Shown piece by piece: positions 7,488 through 13,312 of a DNA stretch of 17,487 nt. The position numbers were made by a program, and so were the translations under genes. Each line of letters opens with the position of its first letter. Positions within the stretch are counted from its first letter, which is position 1. Origin of the DNA: JBNKEI01 sp050288705 (GTDB lineage Bacteria; Myxococcota; Myxococcia; Myxococcales; UBA5297); contig JBNKEI010000023.1 in the NCBI GenBank assembly GCA_050288705.1, forward strand, positions 1-17,487. The letters are read 5' to 3'. The notes beneath the pieces were generated by a model, which was not told the origin of the DNA, ran no database searches, and worked only from the letters and a program-made list of their open reading frames with translations.

Positions 7488-8320
7488 AATACCGATTTTT
7501 CAGAATTCCTGCTCATGGTGGCGTTGATGAAGAAGAACTAAATCGACTTTTGTCTACTCAAAGAATCACTTTTGTAGACCGCCAATTCGTTTCCATCGGA
7601 ACAGAAAGTTTTTGGGCACTTTGCGTTAGTTTCTTAGATGCGAACGTCAGTGCTCTTCCTAAAAGTAAGGTAGATTACCGAAATATTCTCGACGAAAAGC
7701 AATTTGCCATTTTTGTAAAATTAAGGAATTTGCGAAAAACACTCTCCGAAATTGAGGGAGTGCCACCGTATGCAATCTTTACTAATGAACAACTCGCGTC
7801 GATGGTAAAGACCCGCGTGTCCACTCTCGCTCAGTTGGGTTCTATAGAAGGGATTGGAGACTCAAGAGTAAAAAAATATGGCAGCCAATTTTTGAAGCTA
7901 CTCATCGAGAATAGAATTGAACCTGAAGTTCTAAATGCTACTTTTGCCTGCCGCAAAGGTAAAGGAGTTCTAGTCGCAGTAGAGCGGGTTCAAAAGCACG
8001 TGCAGCGACACCCGTGGTACGTAAAAATTGACATAAAAAAATATTTCGACAGCATTGATCACGAAAAGCTTAAATTACTTTTGCGAAACCGCTTCAAAAA
8101 GCAAGATATTTTAAACTTTTGCGATCAAATAGTAGGCAGCTATTCCGTTGAATTAGGAAAAGGATTACCCATAGGCGCTCTTACCTCACAGCATTTTGCC
8201 AATTGGTATTTATCAGGATTGGATCGGTTTCTTTTAGAAAACCAAAAGGGCGGCAATGTGCAAGTAGCAAAAAAGCGAAAGCTCATTGACCGTCCGATTT
8301 TTTATTTGGGGCATTCGTGA
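7484..8320 (+). CDS. HRDC domain fused to truncated DGR-type reverse transcriptase
   Basis: A 278-aa product. The GTG start at 7484 overlaps the preceding stop (GTGA), has AAGGGAAAG just upstream and gives the family opening VKYRFFRIPAHGG. Residues about 68-142 form an HRDC nucleic-acid-binding domain (FTNEQLASMVK, then GIGDSRVKKYG), as in DGR accessory proteins. At about residue 143 it passes directly into reverse-transcriptase sequence: ATFACRKGKG, motif A KIDIKKYFDSIDH and GLPIGALTSQHFANWYL. The N-terminal fingers are absent. The frame ends after LDRFLLEN with unrelated sequence, so the catalytic YxDD motif, the thumb and probably the adjacent template repeat are gone. It should have no polymerase activity. 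Confidence 0.8.
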   Translation: MKYRFFRIPAHGGVDEEELNRLLSTQRITFVDRQFVSIGTESFWALCVSFLDANVSALPKSKVDYRNILDEKQFAIFVKLRNLRKTLSEIEGVPPYAIFTNEQLASMVKTRVSTLAQLGSIEGIGDSRVKKYGSQFLKLLIENRIEPEVLNATFACRKGKGVLVAVERVQKHVQRHPWYVKIDIKKYFDSIDHEKLKLLLRNRFKKQDILNFCDQIVGSYSVELGKGLPIGALTSQHFANWYLSGLDRFLLENQKGGNVQVAKKRKLIDRPIFYLGHS

Positions 8321-9114
8321 AAGGTTCGTGTTGTATTAGCGAAGGATATGGCCCCTCTTGGGCCGTTGCCTGGGGTGAAGATCGATACGGGTTATTCGCA
8401 GTTTTCGAGCATAAGAAGATCCGGCAAAAGATGCGGTGGATCAACGCCGGACGATTTCTGATGGGTTCACCAGAGAATGAGCCTGAGCGTGCTGACGACG
8501 AGATTCAGCACGAAGTTTTGTTAACTAAAGGGTATTGGATGGCTGACACCGCGTGCACGCAAGAGCTATGGGAAGCGGTGATGACCGAGAATCCTAGTAA
8601 CTTCAAAGGGAAGAAACGGCCAGTGGAAGACGTGAGCTGGGAGGACTGCAAAAGGTTTTTGGACCGGATAAATGAAGAGAGACGTGATTTAGAGCTGGTG
8701 TTGCCGACCGAGGCGCAGTGGGAATACGCCTGCCGTGCCGGAACAACCACGGCGTTTTCATTTGGGGATGACGTGACTACGGCTCAGGTCAAATGTGACG
8801 GAAACTATCCATATGCAAGTGGGGCGAAGGAAAAGTACCAGAAAGAAACGATAGAAGTGGGAAGTTTGCCTCCGAACAAATGGGGGCTTTACGAGATGCA
8901 TGGGAACGTCTATGAATGGTGTGAGGATCTGTACGAAAATTATAGATACGAGCGTGCGATCGATCCCTGTAACCGCGAGAATGGCCCCGGGCGTGTTCTT
9001 CGCGGCGGCTCTTGGAGCAGCTTCGGCTGGATCTGCCGGTCCGCCTACCGCGACGTCTTCGAGCCTGGCGCTCGGTTCTCGTTCTTCGGCTTTCGTTTTT
9101 CCCGAGGTCAGTAA
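8317..9114 (+). CDS. FGE/C-type-lectin domain protein: DGR variable protein 2
   Basis: A 265-aa protein whose GTG start overlaps the upstream stop (GTGA). From about residue 16 it is closely similar to the C-terminal 240 residues of variable protein 1: DRYGLFAVFEHKK, MRWINAGRFLMGSP, LPTEAQWEYACRAGTTTAF, GLYEMHGNVYEWCED. It lacks the linker, vWA-like and middle parts of protein 1. It ends exactly at FSRGQ with a TAA, a usual end for DGR variable proteins. The first 15 residues, before SWAVAWGED, look like junction sequence from the rearrangement that truncated the reverse transcriptase. Role inferred: a stand-alone ligand-binding sensor module. Confidence 0.8.
   Translation: MKGSCCISEGYGPSWAVAWGEDRYGLFAVFEHKKIRQKMRWINAGRFLMGSPENEPERADDEIQHEVLLTKGYWMADTACTQELWEAVMTENPSNFKGKKRPVEDVSWEDCKRFLDRINEERRDLELVLPTEAQWEYACRAGTTTAFSFGDDVTTAQVKCDGNYPYASGAKEKYQKETIEVGSLPPNKWGLYEMHGNVYEWCEDLYENYRYERAIDPCNRENGPGRVLRGGSWSSFGWICRSAYRDVFEPGARFSFFGFRFSRGQ
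8992..9111 (+). other. DGR variable region 2 (VR2)
   Basis: The partner of VR1. Variable codons are at 9016 (Ser for Asp), 9028 (Trp for Gly), 9031 (Ile for Tyr), 9046 (Tyr for Asp), 9058 (Phe for Cys), 9061 (Glu for Gly), 9070 (Ala for Val), 9076 (Phe for Leu) and 9082 (Phe for Tyr). The surrounding framework codons are unchanged, including third positions. The only other coding difference near the 3' end is one silent C/T at 9099, outside the variable block. Confidence 0.8.
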
Positions 9115-9186
9115 AGCTTTCGCCAAGCAAGAACAAGCAGGCAAAGAGCGAGTTGACCGAACCGACGAGGTAGCAGCGTAGCGGAG

Positions 9187-9204
9187 CGGAGCGGAGTAGC
9201 TCCG
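9187..9204 (+). other. Hairpin downstream of VR2
   Basis: A CGGAGC stem at 9187-9192 pairs with GCTCCG at 9199-9204 around the loop GGAGTA, 75 bp after VR2. The stem is the same as behind VR1 although the loop and preceding bases differ, which suggests the structure is kept. Here it is non-coding. Confidence 0.35.
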
Positions 9205-9279
9205 AGGAGTGTGAGGGAGGCGAGCGAACGGGAACGGAGGTAAAGCGTTAATGATAAATTTCCGCAGTTTTTATTTGGT

Positions 9280-9972
9280 TTGGATGGAAAGGTGCATAGA
9301 GTGATTGGAAACGCAAGACACTTAGGTAAGATTAGAACTCAAATAGTTCGAGATATTTCGAAAACAAAAACAAAAGATGTGAGAATAGACCGAAAGCGGC
9401 ACTATATGACTGGTAATGAATACAGTCGGCTTTCTAGTGAATTCAGAGATAGATATGAGTCCGCAAGTCTAAAACCACAAATCGAGGCAAACTGTTATTT
9501 TGTTTCGTTAGTAAATTCTTTTCAGTTTAGTAAAACGTCTGGTTTTAAAGTCGGTATGATGCGCAATTACCCACAACTAAATGAAAAAAATCTTACTCAT
9601 ATAGACAGAAATCTAGAACTGGGTATTCCAGGAGTGCTATACGGCATTAACGTTGGTGCCGATCGAAGCGGGTGGATTAATCACGCGGTAACCGTGCTGG
9701 GGAAAGACGGAGAGGATTATATTGTTCACGATCCCGATCCTTACCATCACCAAAAAACTGAAAGTGCATATCAGTCTGGCGCTAATGAGCCAAAAGACTA
9801 TTTGCGCAGGTTGAGTAAACGAGAAATAATGAATGTTAAGCAGCATGTCACATTCAGTTTTATGGAGCCAAATTATTCGGGAGTGTTTGAGCAGGCAGAA
9901 CCAAAAGCTGCTGATTCAACTTATTCGTTTTCCAGTTTTTTTGGTAGGTTGTTCAGAAAACGAGAGAGTTGA
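9280..9972 (+). CDS. C39-like (papain-fold) cysteine peptidase
   Basis: A protein of about 230 aa. The core resembles C39-like peptidases: Gln67 (oxyanion hole) and Cys72 in PQIEANCYFVSLVNSF, His135 in WINHAVTVLG, and Asp151 in YIVHDPDP. There is no transporter domain and no signal peptide. The last 30 residues are Glu/Ser-rich and then basic (FFGRLFRKRES). The start is uncertain. TTG at 9280 gives the longest frame; GTG at 9292 or 9301 are alternatives. A good ribosome site (GGAGG, 9236-9240) instead serves a 17-codon frame at 9251, suggesting a 5' rearrangement or frameshift. Its place behind the FGE genes makes a proteolytic effector role possible, which is inference. Confidence 0.6.
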   Translation: MDGKVHRVIGNARHLGKIRTQIVRDISKTKTKDVRIDRKRHYMTGNEYSRLSSEFRDRYESASLKPQIEANCYFVSLVNSFQFSKTSGFKVGMMRNYPQLNEKNLTHIDRNLELGIPGVLYGINVGADRSGWINHAVTVLGKDGEDYIVHDPDPYHHQKTESAYQSGANEPKDYLRRLSKREIMNVKQHVTFSFMEPNYSGVFEQAEPKAADSTYSFSSFFGRLFRKRES

Positions 9973-10006
9973 AGCAAAATTGCGGTTTCATCAGGAAGGC
10001 CTGCGA

Positions 10007-11458
10007 ATGGAAAACCAGATAAGATATCACGCGGCCAGTTTAGTACTAGGGGAGAGGAAACTTATGTCGGCTTCTCATGGCGTTTCGGTAGTAGTGCTCT
10101 GGAAAAAGGCAACTTCCTGGGCTCAGACGCATGCTTTGTTGGATAAAATCCAAGCGCATGCGTTAGTCAAAGAGGTGCTGGTAGCTGGAGAAGTAGACCC
10201 GGTTGGTCGCCAACAGCTTAGGCAGAAGGGAATACGCACAATTTCAGTAACAGGAGGCCGCGGTATTGCCATACAAGCCGCTCTTGGGGAAATCAAGAAT
10301 GAGCTGATTATTTTGCAAGACTCTCATTTTGAGTACTCTCCTTCCAATTATCACCGATTGGTTGAGCCCATAATTTCCAAGAACGCGGAGGCAGTTTTTG
10401 CAATTCGCAAGAATCAAGAACAGCAGATTCCTAAACGGGCGATTATCAATCGAACGGTGGTGTGTGGCGTTTCCTGGTTGCGTAATGCAATAGCAAAATT
10501 TACGTTTTTCGATTGGGAAACTGGCTTAATGGCTTTTCGTACTGGTGTAATACGGAAGTTAGAATTGCGGTCCGCGGGAGAGGAAGTTGATGCAGAAATT
10601 ATTATGCAGCTAGCAAAGCAATCGGTTCCCACCGCTCAGATGGAGGTGACTTATGCAGGAGAATGGAAAGAGTGTCTGAGTGCAGAGTTAAAAAAGACTT
10701 TCCAAGTTCTTCGTTGCGCGGTCCGCCCAGCAGTTAATCGAAAACAAGCAGACGCGCCGCACGAGGGCTACACTACGTTGCAACGATTAGAAGAGGGAGC
10801 GCCACGGTACAATGCTTGGTTAGGGCATAAGTTTTCACAATATTTAGGTAAACGAGTGTTAGAAGTGGGAGCTGGAATTGGCACTATTACTCAACAAATT
10901 GCTAATGGGCGCGAATTAGTGGTCGCTTTGGAGATGGAGCAATTTTATTATCAAAAATTAAAGAGTATTTTTGCGCAAATTCCCCAAGTTATTCCTCACT
11001 TGTCTGGGGTAGAAGAAGCAGACTGGTTGCAACTAAAAGAATATCAATTTGATTCCGCATTATTATCCAATGTATTGGAACACATTGCAGATGATTGCCA
11101 AGCGCTAATAAATATTCGCAGTGTGTTGCCTTCGGGGGGCCGATTAGTTATATTAGTTCCTGCCGGGCCATGGTTATTTGGTTCTCTCGATCAAGCAGTG
11201 GGGCATTTCCGTCGGTACACTAGAAATGGACTGCGCGAGCTTTTGCAGGACAGCGGATTTATTGTAGAGCATCTAGAATCAATGAATATGCTGGGAATTC
11301 CTGGTTGGTTAGTAAATGGTCGAATTTTACAAAGAAGAGCTTTGCCGGCATTGCAGCTTAGAGGATATAATTGGGTGGCTCCTCTAGTAGTAGAAATAGA
11401 AAAACGCTTTCCGCCACCGACGGGGATGAGCATTTTGGCAGTTGCGAGGGTGGGGTGA
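10007..11458 (+). CDS. Glycosyltransferase-2-like and SAM-dependent methyltransferase fusion
   Basis: A 483-aa two-domain protein. Residues about 25-225 follow a GT2 fold (VSVVV, then IILQDSHFEYSP, then WETGLMAFR). The usual QDADLEY motif reads QDSHFEY, so the metal-binding DxD is lost and activity is doubtful. Residues about 260-480 are a class I methyltransferase: motif I VLEVGAGIGT at 284-293, an acidic ALEME strand end near 309, and SNVLEHIADD at 354-363. Natural fusions of this order are known. The ATG at 10007 has AGGAAGG seven bases upstream; a second ATG at 10064 also has a purine-rich leader. It follows the peptidase gene by 34 bp. Substrate unknown; possibly cell-surface glycan or lipid modification. 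Confidence 0.8.
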   Translation: MENQIRYHAASLVLGERKLMSASHGVSVVVLWKKATSWAQTHALLDKIQAHALVKEVLVAGEVDPVGRQQLRQKGIRTISVTGGRGIAIQAALGEIKNELIILQDSHFEYSPSNYHRLVEPIISKNAEAVFAIRKNQEQQIPKRAIINRTVVCGVSWLRNAIAKFTFFDWETGLMAFRTGVIRKLELRSAGEEVDAEIIMQLAKQSVPTAQMEVTYAGEWKECLSAELKKTFQVLRCAVRPAVNRKQADAPHEGYTTLQRLEEGAPRYNAWLGHKFSQYLGKRVLEVGAGIGTITQQIANGRELVVALEMEQFYYQKLKSIFAQIPQVIPHLSGVEEADWLQLKEYQFDSALLSNVLEHIADDCQALINIRSVLPSGGRLVILVPAGPWLFGSLDQAVGHFRRYTRNGLRELLQDSGFIVEHLESMNMLGIPGWLVNGRILQRRALPALQLRGYNWVAPLVVEIEKRFPPPTGMSILAVARVG

Positions 11459-11466
11459 ATTTTCAG

Positions 11467-11513
11467 TGTCGACTATAATCGACAGTTTAAGGATTGTCGA
11501 GCATAGTCGACAA
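11467..11513. promoter_or_regulatory. Pair of near-identical dyads (operator or recombination-site-like)
   Basis: Two inverted repeats occur in tandem. The first is TGTCGACTATAATCGACA (11467-11484). The second is TTGTCGA (11494-11500), GCATAG, TCGACAA (11507-11513). Both fit TGTCGA-NNATAN-TCGACA, with centres 28 bp apart and a 6-bp spacer. A CGTCGAC half-like site follows near 11555. Tandem copies of one dyad suggest a protein-binding array. Arms of 6-7 bp around a 6-bp core also resemble tyrosine-recombinase core sites, and a segment of different character begins about 110 bp downstream. Confidence 0.5.
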
Positions 11514-11567
11514 CATGATCTCATCCGGCATACTAGACAAAGTCCTCGTCGACTGGAGAAATGCATT

Positions 11568-11622
11568 TTTAAAAAGGGAAGCGGGTGCCCACAATGCCGA
11601 GACACTGGCTATTTGCAGTATT
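11568..11622 (+). pseudogene. Possible PilB/GspE zinc-motif scrap
   Basis: In one plus-strand frame this short stretch reads FKKGSGCPQCRDTGY, which resembles half of the C-terminal tetracysteine motif of type IV pilus and type II secretion ATPases. The similarity stops abruptly at about 11622, next to the minus-strand transporter gene. Upstream sequence in the same frame is the dyad region, not ATPase sequence. It is too short to be certain; chance is possible. Confidence 0.25.
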
Positions 11623-11626
11623 TGAT

Positions 11627-12616
11627 TTAGGTACTTTCTGGGTGGGGAAGTGGCCCAAAGAGACTATCCGTTGAACGAACATACCAGGCAGCAGACTGCA
11701 CCTGAATAATGTAGGCAAGAGCGATAACCAGGGCGGCATCGGTGCCCGCTTTACCAAAGGCATTGATGGCAATGGCCAGGGCAATGGAGAGGTTTCGCAT
11801 AACCGTTCCGTAAACAAGTGCAATACCATCGCCCCTGTTAAAAAAGGTTCTGCCCATTATTGTGGAGAGAATGAAATTGAAAAGATAGAGAATAAGCAGA
11901 GGAATAAAGATCATGAGCAACTGCCCCGGATTTGCCATAATCGTTTGAGCTTTTAAAGACATCGCGACAAAAACAATGCCAAGCACACCAATGGTCGACA
12001 TTGCCGGAAAACGGGGGGCAATACGTTCCTTAAATTCCTTCATACTGTATTTTTTTAACAACGCCTGCCTTGTTACAAAGCCAAGCCCCATTGGCAAAAA
12101 GACAATAAAAAAGATCTGCTGCATTACCTTGAAAAAATTGACCTCAACCGTAGCCCCAAGCAGCCAGCTCACATAAAACGGCGTCGCCAACGAACCGAGA
12201 GTGAGCCCGATTACTGTCATATTGATGGCCGCGCCCATATTCCCTTTAGCAAAACCGGTCCAGGAAATGGTCATACCGCTGGTCGGAAGCAGGGAAGCGA
12301 GAAAAAGCCCAAGTGCCATATAGGGCTGATCCGCAAAGAACAGTTTGCCGAGAAAATATGCCACAAAGGGGATTATGGCAAAATTGATGAGCGCAGCGCT
12401 GCCCTGAATTTTGGGTTGCAATCCCTGTTTGAGATGCTTGATATTCAAGGTCACCATCATGGGATAGACCATCAGGAAGGTTAAGGGAATAATCATCATC
12501 TTCATACCGGCCACTATTGCATGATCCGCAAGGTTGCCGAAAACCAACCCTCCAATCATCAATGTGGGGATTGCGTAGACGAGGTTTTTATTAATTTTGA
12601 TAAGTGCTTTCCACAT
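11627..12616 (-). CDS. ACR3/bile-acid:sodium symporter family transporter
   Basis: A 329-aa integral membrane protein with about nine to ten hydrophobic segments, of the BASS/ACR3 superfamily often annotated as arsenic resistance. Recognisable stretches are FLMVYPMMVTL, ASLLPTSGMTISWTGFAKGN, a TVIGLTLGSLATPFYV helix and RNLSIALAIAINAFG. True ACR3 arsenite carriers have a conserved Cys in the fourth helix; here the equivalent region reads LLPTSGMT and the whole protein contains no Cys. Arsenite transport is therefore unproven. AGGGAGA lies seven bases before the ATG. It is the second gene of a two-gene operon. Confidence 0.8.
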   Translation of the reverse strand: MWKALIKINKNLVYAIPTLMIGGLVFGNLADHAIVAGMKMMIIPLTFLMVYPMMVTLNIKHLKQGLQPKIQGSAALINFAIIPFVAYFLGKLFFADQPYMALGLFLASLLPTSGMTISWTGFAKGNMGAAINMTVIGLTLGSLATPFYVSWLLGATVEVNFFKVMQQIFFIVFLPMGLGFVTRQALLKKYSMKEFKERIAPRFPAMSTIGVLGIVFVAMSLKAQTIMANPGQLLMIFIPLLILYLFNFILSTIMGRTFFNRGDGIALVYGTVMRNLSIALAIAINAFGKAGTDAALVIALAYIIQVQSAAWYVRSTDSLFGPLPHPEST

Positions 12617-12649
12617 ACTGTTCTCCCTGGATACAGATCAACTATAATT

Positions 12650-13066
12650 TTATTTTGCCTCATCAATCATCGAACGGATCTTAGAGAATGTCTGTTCAAG
12701 GGATTTAGGAAATTTCGCATCTCCAGGAACAAACTCCGCGATATAATCAGAACTTTGACTCAGGTAACGAACATGGGTCTTATTCTCCTTTGAAAAGACA
12801 TGAACAAACTTCGGCATGAGGATAGCTCGCTCGGGATTTGCCGAGAGACTCTTGTCCGCTTTGGTGGGCTTACAAATCTGGATCATGTGTAAATCGAATT
12901 CTTCAGGAACAATGCCTCCATGAGCTGTAAAGGTTTCCTTCATATTCATGGTGGACTTGTTGTTAATTACAAAATCATTGGCGGCAACAATGGCAGCAAA
13001 ATCTTCAACAAAGCGGGAGACGCTTTTCTCACTTTCGACGGCGTACAGGTTTTCATTTCGTTGCAT
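12650..13066 (-). CDS. DUF302-domain protein
   Basis: A 138-aa protein fitting the DUF302 family. It has an N-terminal helix (SVSRFVEDFAAIVAANDFV), the central HMIQICKPTKADKSL strand with a single Cys, and ERAILMPKFVHVFSK followed by VRYLS. The tail is KFPKSLEQTFSKIRSMIDEAK. The family's function is not known; members sit beside metal(loid) and thiol-redox genes. The frame stays open back to 13309, but the extra 81 residues look non-coding. The ATG at 13066 has AAGAGA nearby and is preferred. The transporter starts 33 bp downstream, so the two are probably co-transcribed. Confidence 0.75.
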   Translation of the reverse strand: MQRNENLYAVESEKSVSRFVEDFAAIVAANDFVINNKSTMNMKETFTAHGGIVPEEFDLHMIQICKPTKADKSLSANPERAILMPKFVHVFSKENKTHVRYLSQSSDYIAEFVPGDAKFPKSLEQTFSKIRSMIDEAK

Positions 13067-13250
13067 AGTTGTTCTCTTTTTTTGGTTTTTATTTTTCAAA
13101 TGATTTACTCCGGTATGTACTACCGGCACAATCTTTCTGGAGTTAAAACTATCAATATTCATGCCGCCATCAAAAAAACCATCTATCAAGCTGTTTTTAT
13201 ATGTTATTTCGCAAACCCATTGACGATTCCGTTCCTTGTTACAATAGTAA

Positions 13251-13273
13251 GGTAACATCCAAGTAACGTTACC
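13251..13273. promoter_or_regulatory. Dyad in the divergent promoter region
   Basis: GGTAAC (13251-13256) and GTTACC (13268-13273) form an inverted repeat, and GTAACGTTAC (13263-13272) is itself a perfect 10-bp palindrome. It lies 40 bp before the PAS gene and about 185 bp before the DUF302 gene, so it could serve either. A TTGACG at 13220 precedes it, but no well-spaced -10 box is seen. The rest of 13067-13312 shows nothing else clear. Confidence 0.35.
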
Positions 13274-13312
13274 GTAGGTAGCAGAAACGTTCCCTATTAG
13301 CAGAGGCATGGA

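Larger units (their letters stand above)
8365..9230 (+). repeat. Direct duplication of the FGE-VR-3' flank unit
   Basis: This segment repeats about 6590-7430. Homology starts at the codons for SWAVAWGED and continues through the FGE domain, the variable region and roughly 110 bp beyond the reading frame (AAGCAAGAACAAGCAGGC, then CTCCGAGGAGTGTGAGGGAG). Framework DNA differs at both silent and replacement sites, so the duplication is not very recent, whereas the VR framework and 3' flank are far better conserved than the rest. Confidence 0.75.

Noticed and set aside
9115..9279. Template repeat for the DGR after VR2
   Set aside because: The sequence repeats the 3' flank of VR1 and contains no adenine-rich copy of the VR; neither strand elsewhere in the window has one.
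11442..11630. 62-aa plus-strand open frame
   Set aside because: Mostly translates the dyad region; only the final CPQC-containing part resembles protein, and that is reported as a scrap.
13220..13245. TTGACG and TACAAT as a promoter for the PAS gene
   Set aside because: The spacer is only 14 bp, too short for a sigma-70 promoter.
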